Below, one piece after another: positions 8,213-17,992 of a stretch of DNA of 28,769 nt. The stretch's first letter is position 1, and each line of letters starts with the position of its first letter. The notes beneath the pieces are model-generated. The model was given only the letters and a program-made list of their open reading frames with translations. It had not been told where the DNA came from and did not search any database. Source of the stretch: Clostridia bacterium (lineage in GTDB: Bacteria; Bacillota; Clostridia; TANB77; CAG-508); assembly GCA_022791735.1 (NCBI GenBank), contig JAAVZQ010000072.1, forward strand, positions 1-28,769, in the 5' to 3' direction. Position numbers and translations under genes: made by a program.

Positions 8213-9061
8213 ATGGAATTCAAAAGGTTATAAAAGTTTTTGCAATTTGTTTGGCAATAGTTTTAATAGTAAATATATTTGGCTGGATTGTATTTGGGAT
8301 TTCTTGTTTTGTAGGAATTAGTGAATTTATTGGAACAGAGAATAGTGAAAGCAATGTTAGTGTATCAGATGAAAAAGATAATTATGTTTATACAGAGGAT
8401 GTATATAAGAATATTGAAAAGATAAATATTGATATAGCATATTCAGAGTTAAATATAATAACTGGAGGAGATTTACTAACAGTTCAAATGGATAAGTCGG
8501 GTAGGAAAGTGAAAGTAGATGTAAAGACAGATACTTTAAGGATAAGAGAAGATGATGATTGGTTTTGGAGAGACAATCGTCATGTTGTTATTGATTTAAC
8601 TATACCAAAGGATATGGATGTACGTGATTTCAATTTAGATTCAGGTGCAGGAAAAATTAAGATTGATGGGATAGATGTTGATAGAGCAAATATAGACCAT
8701 AGTGCAGGAAAACTAGAAATTTTAAATTCAAATTTTGATAAGGTAAATCTAAATGGAGGAGCAGGAGCAATATACATTTCATCTTCTGTCTTAAATGATT
8801 TAAAGTTTGATGCAGGTGTTGGAAAAGTCGATATAAGTGCAGATATCACAGGAGATAGCAAAATAGAATGCGGTGTTGGGGGTATGGATATAACTCTTTT
8901 AGGAAATGAAGATAATTATAAAATATTAGGAGAAACAGGAATACGGAAGCTTTAAAATAAATGGGGCTTCACAAGGTAAAGACATAGTTTATGGAAGCGG
9001 TAAAGATGTAATTAGAATAGAAGGCGGAATTGGAAGCGTAAATGTAAATTTTGGGAAGTAA
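8209..9061 (+). CDS. DUF4097-family beta-helix protein, membrane anchored, one +1 site
   Basis: A restored 283-aa protein starting at GTG 8209, overlapping the previous stop codon by four bases; the ATG at 8213 is in a closed frame. One N-terminal membrane helix (VFAICLAIVLIVNIFGWIVF) is followed by a long right-handed beta-helix of the DUF4097/DUF4098 type, with repeats such as DSGAGKIKIDG, HSAGKLEIL, NGGAGAIYIS and DAGVGKVDIS, facing the outside. The frame breaks at CGG with C 8944 in ETGI|GSFKING (Gly246) and, after the skip, continues the same repeat pattern (IRIEGGIGSVNVNF) to TAA 9059-9061. This is strong evidence that the extra base is not decay. It is co-expressed with the LiaF-like gene and probably acts in envelope stress sensing. 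Confidence 0.85.
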
Positions 9062-9160
9062 AGCACGGAGCATTTTGACCACGCATTTTGTTGCTATTGA
9101 GAACGGAGTGTTTTAGCGGAAATTACTATATTACAATTGTGTTACAAACAAACAAATTTG

Positions 9161-9189
9161 TTGAAAAAGACAATTTAGTGTGGTATCAT
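9161..9189 (+). promoter_or_regulatory. Promoter for the 816-aa protein gene
   Basis: TTGAAA (9161-9166), 17-bp spacer, TATCAT (9184-9189). Upstream, between 9062 and 9120, are two similar stretches (CACGGAGCATTTT and AACGGAGTGTTTT) of unknown meaning. Confidence 0.55.
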
Positions 9190-9225
9190 TTCAATAAGTA
9201 GATAAAATTTGAAAGAGGTATTTTA

Positions 9226-11676
9226 ATGGATTATAATAAAGATAGAAAAAAAGTAGAAGAGGCAGTCAAACAAGTAAAGAGAGATTTTGCTAAAAAATAT
9301 GGCCAAATACAAAAATCAGAATTATCAGCTGAAGAAAAACAAGAGCAAATAAATGAATTATATGCAAACACAAAAAGTACGATTGAGATATTATGGAATA
9401 CAAATAGTTTAGAACAGTTATCTAGTGAAGAGATGGAGGAACTAGGAATACATGATGAAAGTCAAGATGTAAAAGTAGACACAAATGTTGTGGATGCTTT
9501 GGTTTCAATTTTCGCCCAAAGGGTTAAAGTTCCAAGCGATAATGGAGTAAGTATATTAGATAGAATAACACTAGAAGATGGTCAACAATTAAAAGATATA
9601 GATACAAGTGCTTTTGAGGCAGAACTAAGAAGCTATTTTACAGAACATTATTACGATTTACTCAGTGATGGGTACAATAATTTCGTTTCGAATATAACAC
9701 AAGTAAAAGGGGATATGCATGAAAATAATGGCGAATTAACAGAAATTGCAATAAAGCATGGTATAGACCCTATGAAATTTCACTGCTTTGGATATCAGCT
9801 TACTGTGCAAGATGGATTAGTTGTAGAGGAGGACAAAAATCTAAGTAGGACTAATGTGTTTTATGCTTCTCCAGAAGCTATAAATACTAGAATAGATGAT
9901 ATATATAGTGATATGTTATATTCTGAGCAAAGTGGAGATAATTATTCTACAAATAAGGGAAGAGAGTTAAAAAACAAATATATTACTTATGCAGAACAGA
10001 ATGGAATAGAAGTGCAAAATAAAGACGCACTAGAAGAAATACCAGTAGATATGGCTAAGGTGCAAGGAATTGCAAGTTATATAAATAGAGTTTTAAATAA
10101 AGAAGGAAAAATTTCAGGTGATATGACTCAAAGCTTTGCTGCTGAAATAGCAAAAAATTATTCAAAAATAATGCAGTTAGACTATTATGGCTTTTCAGAT
10201 TTAGAAGCAGTTAAAAATTTGACAAATGGTGAATATATAACTGGATTACACTTGAAAATAGAAGAAGATGCAATTGTAAATACAGAAGACTTACGTCCAG
10301 GTATTGCGTATGCTACACCAGAATATGCAAGAGATGAGTACAGAATTACAATGGGAGAAATTAGAGGATTAGCTAATACTGATGCGTTTTTAGGAAATTA
10401 TTTTGATGTCATTAAGGCAAATAGAAAAAAGGATGAGTTAAAAAGATATATTGCCGAAAATGGAATAGAAGGAATAGACACATCTATACCAGAAGCGGAA
10501 GTAGACCATGAAAGAACTGCTATGATAGCAGATGCTATTCTAGAGCAATATGGAGAAGACTATGAAGATAAAGAAGGCATGAGAGCAAGAATTCTTGCAA
10601 AAGTTGAAGCAAGATACCCAGAGCTTATAACAGAAAGACAAGTAGTGAGCCTAAAAGAGTTAATAGGAGATGAACTCGTAGAATTGGGAAGGCATTATTC
10701 CCTTGACAATTTATATGTTCAAGAAAATTTCGTATTTGTTGGTGATGCGATGGGAGGTAGAGGTACTGTTGTATATGCAACTCCTGAAGATATTTTAGAC
10801 AAAGTAGAAGTATTAAATGATAGAATAGCAACAAGGGATATAGCATTTGATGATGAGGACAAGAAAAAATTACTTGAGGATTATGCTAAAGAACACAACT
10901 TAGGTATTGAAATACCAAGTGTACAAAGTGCTAGAGAAAGAAGAGAAGCAGAAAGAAATATGTTTTCTAATAGCCCTATATTTAGTCGATTTGAAAGAGA
11001 TATGCTTCCAGATGACCCAACAGCTAGACCTAAGATAGAACTAAATGACACAGGGATTGACATGATGGTTAAGATGGCTGAAGGATTACCAGGTGCAATT
11101 GTTGGAATGAAGGCAATAATGGAGGCAGACGAGAATGGACTTATGCTTTTACTTGGATTAGATGATATGAATATAAGAGGTTCACAGATTTGGCAAGCAT
11201 ATAAATATTTATATAATGAAGATGGTAAGGCTTTTGTAGAGGGTATTAAAAATAGAAGCCAAGAAATAGTTGATTTTGTCAACGAGAACTTAGCAAGTGT
11301 TGGAGGAGAAAAAGCAGTTACAGGAGGAGCATCATTTGATAGAAATAAAAAGCCAAATAAATATAGATTTACTGAAGAGGAAGTAGAAGAATTAAAGGCA
11401 AATAAAGAAGCAAGAATAGAAAGGCAGAATGAAGAATTAAAAGAAAGACTTGCTAAGAGAACAGGAAAGAAGAAGAGTGTAGGACAAAAACATAGAGAAG
11501 CAAGAGAAGCTAAGAAAAAGGCATATAGAGAGGCTTTACTTGCAAAGGGAAAAAGAAGTATTGCGGAATTAGACGAGGAATTAACAGAATTGCAAGAAAA
11601 AGAGCAGGATGCAAAAGCTTTATGCGAGGAATATGAGGCACAGCTTCCTAATAAGCCTGACCAAGAAGAATTGTAG
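9226..11676 (+). CDS. Large acidic protein of unknown function with three internal repeats
   Basis: 816 aa, no signal peptide or membrane segment, very acidic and helical. I do not recognise the family. Three copies of a module of about 50 residues can be seen, each a helix plus a strand pair ending in YASPEA/YATPE: around residues 168-220 (HGIDPMKFHCFGYQLTVQDGL ... VFYASPEAINTRID), 310-370 (YYGFSDLEAVKNL ... IAYATPEYARDEYR) and 480-530 (HYSLDNLYVQENFVFVGD ... VVYATPEDILDKVE). The last 110 residues are a highly charged coiled coil (RFTEEEVEELKANKEARIERQNEELKERL...). The region ASVGGEKAVTGGASFDRNKKP is a flexible linker. It is followed 11 bases later by a small partner gene. Across 816 codons there is no in-frame CGG, although CGA and CGT occur. 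Confidence 0.8.
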   Translation: MDYNKDRKKVEEAVKQVKRDFAKKYGQIQKSELSAEEKQEQINELYANTKSTIEILWNTNSLEQLSSEEMEELGIHDESQDVKVDTNVVDALVSIFAQRVKVPSDNGVSILDRITLEDGQQLKDIDTSAFEAELRSYFTEHYYDLLSDGYNNFVSNITQVKGDMHENNGELTEIAIKHGIDPMKFHCFGYQLTVQDGLVVEEDKNLSRTNVFYASPEAINTRIDDIYSDMLYSEQSGDNYSTNKGRELKNKYITYAEQNGIEVQNKDALEEIPVDMAKVQGIASYINRVLNKEGKISGDMTQSFAAEIAKNYSKIMQLDYYGFSDLEAVKNLTNGEYITGLHLKIEEDAIVNTEDLRPGIAYATPEYARDEYRITMGEIRGLANTDAFLGNYFDVIKANRKKDELKRYIAENGIEGIDTSIPEAEVDHERTAMIADAILEQYGEDYEDKEGMRARILAKVEARYPELITERQVVSLKELIGDELVELGRHYSLDNLYVQENFVFVGDAMGGRGTVVYATPEDILDKVEVLNDRIATRDIAFDDEDKKKLLEDYAKEHNLGIEIPSVQSARERREAERNMFSNSPIFSRFERDMLPDDPTARPKIELNDTGIDMMVKMAEGLPGAIVGMKAIMEADENGLMLLLGLDDMNIRGSQIWQAYKYLYNEDGKAFVEGIKNRSQEIVDFVNENLASVGGEKAVTGGASFDRNKKPNKYRFTEEEVEELKANKEARIERQNEELKERLAKRTGKKKSVGQKHREAREAKKKAYREALLAKGKRSIAELDEELTELQEKEQDAKALCEEYEAQLPNKPDQEEL

Positions 11677-11687
11677 GAGGGAAAAAG

Positions 11688-12008
11688 ATGCTAGATAGAA
11701 TAAAAGAGTTTTTTAGAAATGCATTTGGAGGTAACGAGCAAAAATATATAGAAGCACCAAAAGTAAATCATATAAAAGAGCAAGAAAATACAAATTTTAA
11801 AGAGAATTTGTTTATATCCAATGAAGAGGAGCAAAGAATTCTAAAGCTACAAAGAGATTTTAAAGCAGGAATAATAGAGGAGGAAGATTTATCTGAAACA
11901 GACTTTGAGGCGTTAAGTGCATTATATGAAAAGCAAATTATGAAGACCAAAGCCTCTATACAAAATTATAAAAATAGAATTATGGAGATAAAGCAAAGCT
12001 TGGCTTAG
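11688..12008 (+). CDS. Small helical protein of unknown function, partner of the 816-aa protein
   Basis: 106 aa with MLDRIKEFFRNAFGG (an amphipathic N-terminal helix), a disordered middle, and a C-terminal coiled coil (LSALYEKQIMKTKASIQNYKNRIMEIKQSL). AGGAGGGAAAAAG lies just upstream of the ATG, 11 bases after the preceding stop, so the two genes form an operon. No family is recognised. The shape suggests an adaptor or structural partner of the large protein, but that is inference. Confidence 0.7.
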   Translation: MLDRIKEFFRNAFGGNEQKYIEAPKVNHIKEQENTNFKENLFISNEEEQRILKLQRDFKAGIIEEEDLSETDFEALSALYEKQIMKTKASIQNYKNRIMEIKQSLA

Positions 12009-12059
12009 TTTAAAAAATATCAGTAGGAAATGAGAGTTTTTCTACTGGTATTTTTTTGT

Positions 12060-12266
12060 AATTCACAGCTTTGAATATCGTTTGTCCTGCCACGGGTATT
12101 ATATATAAATTAATCGTTCAACCTTACTGGGGCAGACTTTGAAATCATTTAATGAAGTCTGCCCCATTCGCCGTCGCTTTCAGCTCCGTTAGTCGCTGCG
12201 CGGTTTTCACTCTTAATTTACATATGAACACCCTGCGCGGACTTTAAGTTTATTTTGCTGTGAATT
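12060..12266. repeat. F1 intercistronic palindrome, copy a
   Basis: The terminal inverted repeat AATTCACAGC/GCTGTGAATT is perfect over 10 bp. Inside it are the family marks TATCGTTTGTCCTGCCACGG on the left and GCGCGGACTTTAAGTTTA on the right. The next layer, GGGTATTATATATAAATTAA, pairs imperfectly with 12208-12232. A nested stem GGGGCAGACTT/AAGTCTGCCCC lies at 12130-12166. Together with the promoter at 12283-12316 this fills the 339 bases between the genes at 12008 and 12348. No reading frame of note. Confidence 0.7.
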
Positions 12267-12282
12267 ATTAAAAATTCCTTAA

Positions 12283-12316
12283 TGTCACTTAGTTGTCACT
12301 TTGGATTTTGTATAAT
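12283..12316 (+). promoter_or_regulatory. Promoter of the ABC exporter with response-regulator-like direct repeats
   Basis: TATAAT at 12311-12316 has no good -35. In its place are two direct repeats TGTCACTT (12283-12290 and 12294-12301), 11 bp apart. A weak -35 overlapped by direct repeats with one helical turn spacing is typical of OmpR-family activated promoters. The response regulator at 16012-16662 is the natural candidate. Confidence 0.6.
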
Positions 12317-12347
12317 AGAGTTAAAGATAGAGAAGGGAGAATTTAAT

Positions 12348-13021
12348 ATGGAAATATTAAAGGTAGAGAATTTAAATAAAGTTTATGGAGAGGGAGGTAC
12401 AAAGGTTATTGCACTTAATGATGTTTCTTTTTCAGTAAATAAAGGAGAATTTGTTGCAATAGTTGGAGCATCTGGAAGTGGAAAGTCTACTCTTTTACAT
12501 TTGATTGGTGGAGTGGATAGACCAAGTTCACGGAAAAGTTTATATTGATGGGAAAGATATTTATAAATTTTCTGATGACGAGCTTGCAATATTTAGAAGA
12601 AGGCAAGTAGGACTTATTTATCAGTTTTATAATTTAATTCCAATTTTAAATGTTGAGGAAAATATTTTGTTACCATTAGATTTGGATAATAGAGAAGTTA
12701 ATAAGAAGGTATTAGATGATTTGATTAAGCTTTTAGGTTTAAGCGATAGAAGAAAGCATTTGCCAAGTGAGTTGTCACGGAGGACAACAACAAAGAACTT
12801 CTATTGGAAGGGCAATGATAACTAATCCAAGTATTATACTTGCAGATGAACCGACAGGAAATCTAGATACGAAGTCAAGTGAAGAGATAGTTGAACTTCT
12901 TAAGAAGTCAAATAGGGATTATAAGCAAACAATTATTATGATTACTCATAATATGGAAATTGCAAAACAAGCAGATAGGATTATAAAACTTGAGGACGGA
13001 AAAATAACGAGCAAACAATAA
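12348..13021 (+). CDS. ABC transporter ATPase (BceA/LolD type), two +1 sites
   Basis: A restored 223-aa ATPase of the MacB/LolD/BceA group. Walker A GASGSGKST (about residues 40-48), Q-loop YQFYNLIPILNVEENI, signature LSGGQQQR, Walker B IILADEPTGNLD and switch histidine THN are all intact once two CGG codons are read with the C skipped: C 12531 (DRPSS|GKVYIDG, Gly62) and C 12778 (LPSELS|GGQQQR, Gly144). The second falls in the ABC signature itself, where an exact LSGGQ makes a one-base insertion the only change. ATG 12348 has AGAAGGGAG upstream. It powers the permease encoded next, probably for export of or resistance to an antimicrobial peptide. Confidence 0.9.
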
Positions 13022-13122
13022 TCAGCAATCTGCGTTGTTGTTCTTCGGATAAATTATTTCAAACAGGCATGAGCCTAGTTTTCAATAATTTACCTTGAAC
13101 GCCTAGCATCTTACTAATTCTT
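13017..13122. repeat. F2 intercistronic palindrome, copy a
   Basis: It begins AATAATCAGC over the stop codon of the ABC gene and ends GCCTAGCATCTTACTAATTCTT. The outer arms (AGCAATCTGCGTTG against the GCCTAGCAT side) pair imperfectly. The inner copy-specific arms GGATAAATTATTT/AATAATTTACC pair well. It lies between ATPase and permease genes inside one operon. Confidence 0.65.
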
Positions 13123-13161
13123 GTTTGCTCGGAAAAAATTGAGGAATGGAGATAGAAAACT

Positions 13162-15744
13162 ATGAATGTTTTGAAACGCTTAGCGCTTAAAAACTTGAAA
13201 ATGAATAAAAAAAGAACTATTAGTACAATAATTGGGATAGTGCTTTCGACTGCACTAATTTGTGGAACTGCAACACTTATTTCTAGTGTTCAAAAGACTT
13301 TAATACAAAATGCAATTAATGAAACAGGATATTATCATTTATCATTAGGAGATATTAGAGAAAATGAGTTAAAGGATATAAAAGCTAATAGAGATATTGA
13401 TAATATTTTTGAAGTAGAAAGAGTTGGATATGGTAAATTAGATGGATTGCAAAATGAAGGAAAGCCATATTTGAAGTTATATTCTATGAGTAATGAAGGT
13501 TTGCAAAATCTTCACTTCAAGTTAACACAGGGAAGATTTGCAATGAATAAGAATGAGATAGTCATAAGTAAGCATATAAAGGACAATGGAGGCTTAGAGC
13601 TAAAGATTGGTGATAAAATTAATATAGATATAGGAAAAAGGCAAACTTTAGATGGGTACGAACTTAGACGGAAGCAACCCATATAATGGGGAGGAAGCGC
13701 CAGAAAAGATTGCAGATGCTAAACCATATGAGTTTACAGTGGTTCGGAATAATAGAAAGACCTAGCTATTCTTTTGAAGGATATTCTGATCCAGGATATA
13801 CGGTTATTACGACAGGGTTACAATCTGATGCAAAAGATTTATATGTATCTTTAAAAAATCCAAGTAATTACAAAGAGAGCATAACAAATTTGCTACGGTG
13901 CAAGTAGTTATATGGGTGTAAAAAATCATGAGGCAGATACAAAATATGATTATCAGTTAAATACAGAACTTTTGAGATGGGAGGCTTTTGCTTTTTCAGA
14001 TAATACAGTTAGTACATTCATTTCAGTTGGGGGAGTAATAATTTTTGTAATTATGTTTACAAGTGTATTTTGTATAAGAAATTCTTTTGCAATATCAATA
14101 ACAGAAAAAATGAGAATGTATGGAGAACTTGCATCAATAGGCGCAACAAGAAAACAAATTAAAAAAAGTGTAATTTATGAAGCTATGCTACTTGGTATAA
14201 TTGGTGTACCACTTGGAGTTGCATCTGGAATATTTGCAATATTTGTTCTATTAAAAATAGTAGGTGCAATGCTTGGAGAATACTTGTTTGAAGGGATAAA
14301 TGGAATACTACTTGGTGTAAATATATGGAGTATAATTATATCTACAGTTTTAGGCTTTGTGACAATATATTTATCTGCGTTCATTTCTGCTAAGAAAGCA
14401 AGTAAGGTAAATCCTATACAATTACTTAGAAATGCAGAAGATGTAAAGTTAAAAGCAAAAAAGTTGAAAACACCCAAAATAATTCAAAAGGTTTTTAAAA
14501 CAGGAGGAGTTTTGGCATATAAAAACCTAAAAAGGAGCAAGAAAAAGTATAAGACTACTGTTATATCAATAGCTGTAAGTATTTGTATATTTATAACAAT
14601 GAATGCTTTTATAAATAATATGTTTAGTTTTACTTCAGGTTATTATGAAGACTATGACTATAATGTATGGCTTATGCCAAATACAGATGATGTAAGCCAA
14701 ATAGCAGCGCTTGAAGAGGTAGATGAATACTATTTGTTATATGAAACCGAAAATCATGAATATCTTAGAATATATGATAAAAGTAGGATTAAAAGCACAG
14801 ATTATGCAATAGATGGTGATGAGGATGATCAATATCTAGGACTTTCATTAATTGGTCTTGATGATGTAACTTATAGAAAGTATGTAAAAAAGATTGGAGA
14901 GAACTATGACAAAGTAAAAGACACAGGTATTTTGATAGATGAATATAACGGTATACAAGAGATAAATGGAAAAGTAGAAACTATAAAAGAAAGAGTATAT
15001 AATTATAAAGAAGGAGATACGATAAAGGGAAGATATGGTATATCAGAAACAACAAAAGTAGGAGATAAATATAAGACAACATATGAAAATGATAAAGAAA
15101 TTAGTATAAAAGTTGGCGCTATATCAAAGATAAAACCTTATGGTAGAGAAAGAAATTTCTATTATGGTGGATATTTAGTTGTAAATATTGATAGATTTAA
15201 GGATGCTCAATTTAAATTAGCTGAAATGTCAATCCAGTCTGGAAATGCAGATAAATTAGAAGAAAATATAGAGAAGATAAATCAAAATGCTGTAATTAGA
15301 AATTTTGCAAAAGAGGCGAAACAGGAAAAAACAATGGTTTTAGTTATAAAGATATTCTTATATGGATTTATTGGAGTAATAACATTAATTGGTGTTACTA
15401 ATATATTTAATACGATTACATCAAATATGGAGCTTAGACAAAAGGAATTTGCGATGCTTAAAAGTATTGGTATGACAAAAAAAGAGTTTAACAGGATGAT
15501 TAATCTGGAGACGATATTTTATGGTACTAAATCTCTTCTATATGGAATTATGTTAGGGCTCCTTGGAACTTTGGCTTTATATAAAGCTTTTGGGGGCGAA
15601 AGCTCAGACTTTTTCTTCCCAAGTACAGCGATAATCATTTCAATATTTGCGGTGTTTATATTGATATTTATGATTATGAAGTATAGTGTGGGTAAGATTA
15701 ATAGGCAAAATACGATTGAGACTATAAGGAAGGACAATATTTAA
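13162..15744 (+). CDS. FtsX-family ABC permease (BceB-like), three +1 sites
   Basis: A restored 859-aa permease. An N-terminal helix (TISTIIGIVLSTALICGTATLI) precedes an extracellular MacB-like domain. Three helices follow at about residues 280-420 (VGGVIIFVIMFTSVFCIRNSF, MLLGIIGVPLGVASGIFAIFVLL, SIIISTVLGFVTIYLSAF). A second such unit lies near the C-terminus, giving the FtsX duplication. Three CGG sites fall within 228 bases in the first extracellular domain: C 13669 (GYELR|GSNPYNGEE, Gly170), C 13745 (EFTVV|GIIERPSY, Gly195) and C 13896 (ITNLL|GASSYMGV, Gly245). Three +1 steps return the frame exactly to that of the 610-codon remainder. The neighbouring two-component system suggests peptide-antibiotic sensing and export. 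Confidence 0.88.
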
Positions 15745-15750
15745 AGGAAC

Positions 15751-15930
15751 AATCACAGCCTAAAATGTCGTTTGTCCTGCAACGGGGATTAATTAATAAT
15801 TTTTCGAAAATCTCCCCCCTTAAGAAAATGTAATGAGCAAAGCTCAAACATTTTCTTAAGCGTAAGAATCATCGAAGAAATTATTAATTGAAATCCCCTA
15901 TGCGGACTTTAAGTTGTTTTAGCTGTTAGT
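15751..15930. repeat. F1 intercistronic palindrome, copy b
   Basis: It starts seven bases after the permease stop: AATCACAGCC ... TGTCGTTTGTCCTGCAACGG, and ends TGCGGACTTTAAGTTGTTTTAGCTGTTAG. The interior is specific to this copy and self-complementary: GGGGATTAATTAATAATTT (15784-15802) pairs with AAATTATTAATTGAAATCCCC (15879-15899), and AAGAAAATG with CATTTTCTT inside that. Confidence 0.7.
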
Positions 15931-16011
15931 ATAGTATACATATCTAAAATGGGGGCTAGATTTGCCTTCATTTTTGTTGTATAATATAGTTCAATAAAAG
16001 GGAGGAAATTT

Positions 16012-16662
16012 ATGCAAATATTACTAGTAGAAGATAATTTAAGTATTGCGAAGGGGCTTATGTATTCTTTAGAGCAAAAGGAATACAAGGTTTTGCATGC
16101 AGAAAATGTGAAGTGTACAATAGAGATAATGGATAAAGAGAAGATAGATTTAGTAATTCTTGATGTGTCTCTTCCAGATGGGAACGGGTTTGATTTGTAT
16201 AAAAGTGATATAATTAAAAAGAAAATCCCTACAATATTTTTAACTGCAAGGGATGATGAAAATGATATAGTAAAGGGATTAGAACTTGGTGCAGAGGATT
16301 ATATAACTAAACCGTTTTCTACTAAGGAATTAATTGCAAGAATTAATAAAGTTTTGTCTAGGGGAAAAAATCAAATAATACATGTTAAAGATATAGAGTT
16401 TGATATGGATAAAATGCAAGTGTATAAGGCTAAGAAGGCTGTAGAATTAAGTAATATAGAGCTTAAGATATTACATTTGTTATTTTTAAATTTGAATAAA
16501 GTTGTAACAAGAGATGAGATTATAGAAAAGATATGGGATTGGACAGGAAATGATGTAAATAATAATACGGTCACAGTGTATATGAAAAGGATTAGAGAGA
16601 AGTTAGAGGAAGATATAATAGTTACTATAAAAGGGATTGGGTATAGGATAGATGGAGAATAA
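16012..16662 (+). CDS. OmpR-family response regulator
   Basis: 216 aa. The receiver domain has VEDN near the start, phospho-acceptor Asp52 in DLVILDVSLPDG, Thr in IFLTARDD, and Lys in DYITKPFS. The C-terminal winged helix (residues about 125-215) has IELKILHLLFLNLNKVVTRDEI and VNNNTVTVYMKRIREKL, the recognition helix region. It is preceded by GGGAGGAAATTT, and TATAAT at 15980-15985. Its last 11 bases overlap the histidine kinase start. It is likely to control the adjacent ABC exporter through the direct repeats at 12283-12301. No in-frame CGG occurs. Confidence 0.92.
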   Translation: MQILLVEDNLSIAKGLMYSLEQKEYKVLHAENVKCTIEIMDKEKIDLVILDVSLPDGNGFDLYKSDIIKKKIPTIFLTARDDENDIVKGLELGAEDYITKPFSTKELIARINKVLSRGKNQIIHVKDIEFDMDKMQVYKAKKAVELSNIELKILHLLFLNLNKVVTRDEIIEKIWDWTGNDVNNNTVTVYMKRIREKLEEDIIVTIKGIGYRIDGE

Positions 16663-17864
16663 AATAGATTTAAAAAAGGCAATAGTTTTAGGGTTAATTG
16701 TTTGTTTAGTTATAAGTGCTGTTTTCTTGTTTATTAATTATAAAGAGTATAGAAAATATACTGAGACATTTAATTTAAAATTAAATAAAATGGTAGGAAG
16801 TATAAAAGAGGTTTATCCAGATGTTAAAATAGCTGAGATTGCAGAATTATTAAATTATACTGATAGAGAAGAAAATGAATTAAGGGAATATGGTATTGAT
16901 TTATCTAAGGATTCTGTTATTGCTGAAAATGATATTCATTTTAAACGATTTTTGAGAATAGAGGGTATGATATTTGGTATACTATTCATTTCTTTAAGTG
17001 CAATTTTCTTAGGTTATAATTATAAAAAGGATAAAAAATTAAAAGAGATAACACAGTATATTGAAGAAATAAATAGAGGAAATTATGCATTAGATATCGA
17101 GGATAATACAGAAGATGAATTATCTATTTTAAAAAATGAGGTTTATAAGACAACGGTTATGTTAAAGGAAGTTGCTGAGAATTCTATGGAAGACAAAGTT
17201 AAGCTAAAGGATTCCTTGTCTGATATATCGCATCAGTTAAAAACCCCTTTGACATCTATTACTATAATGCTAGATAACATGAAAGAAGATAAGGATATGG
17301 ATGTTAAGACTAGAGAGGGATTTATAAAAGATATAAAAAGGGAAATTATTAATCTTAATTTTTTGGTTAATTCTCTTCTTAAGCTTTCAAAGTTTGATGC
17401 AAATACAATAAGTTTTATAAATAAAGATGAGAAGGTAGTAGATATTTTAAGAGAAGCTATAAAAAATGTAGCAGGTTTGTGTGATTTGAAAGATGTTGAG
17501 ATAAATCTATCTGGTAATGAAGCGGAAAAGATAAATTGTGATTTTAAATGGCAAGTCGAGGCAATAACAAATATTTTGAAAAATTGTGTGGAGCATTCTT
17601 ATGACGGTTCTAAAATTGATATAGATTATGAGCAAAATAATATATATACTAAAATAGAGATTAAAGATTATGGCATAGGGATAGATGAAAAGGATTTGCC
17701 TCATATATTTGAAAGATTTTATAAAGGAAAAAATTCATCAAATGATAGTGTAGGAATAGGGCTTGCACTTGCAAAGTCAATTATAAAGGAAAATAATGGA
17801 CATGTAGATGTGGTATCTAAGAAGCGGAGATGGAACAACTTTTGTAATAAAGTATTATAATTAG
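16652..17864 (+). CDS. Sensor histidine kinase, one +1 site near the C-terminus
   Basis: A restored 403-aa kinase with two membrane helices (AIVLGLIVCLVISAVFLFI and GMIFGILFISLSAIFLGY) around a short extracellular loop of about 85 residues, a HAMP-like linker, the H-box SHQLKTPLTSI, N-box NILKNCVEHS, G1 DYGIGID, F-box FERFYKG and G2 GIGLALAKSI. CGG with C 17825 interrupts the last conserved block; skipping it gives VVSKK|GDGTTFVIKYYN (Gly392), the usual 'G.GT.F.i..p' end of the HATPase fold. Unshifted reading would give a short wrong tail (RRWNNFCNKVL), so loss here would damage the ATP-binding fold only mildly. Paired with the response regulator. Confidence 0.9.
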
Positions 17865-17904
17865 AGTTTGTTTGATATGAAGTCAAGAAATTATTAAAAA
17901 AACA

Positions 17905-17961
17905 AATTGTTAACCTTGACAAACAAATTGAAAGGTAATATAATTAAAATTGTTAACTTTG
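17905..17961 (+). promoter_or_regulatory. Promoter and twin operators of the suf operon regulator
   Basis: TTGACA (17916-17921), 17-bp spacer, TATAAT (17939-17944). Direct repeats AATTGTTAACCTTG (17905-17918) and AATTGTTAACTTTG (17948-17961) flank it, one over the -35 and one just after the -10. The first is also part of a near-palindrome TTGTTAA-CC-TTGACAA. This is a good candidate for autoregulation by the DtxR-like protein encoded next. Confidence 0.7.
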
Positions 17962-17992
17962 GATAACATTGATAAAAAGGGGAATAACTAAT

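Noticed and set aside
12348..15744. Annotating the short frames (such as 12505-12825, 12767-13021, 13686-13907) as separate genes
   Set aside because: They are consecutive pieces of one ATPase and one permease; their apparent starts lack ribosome sites and lie inside conserved domains.
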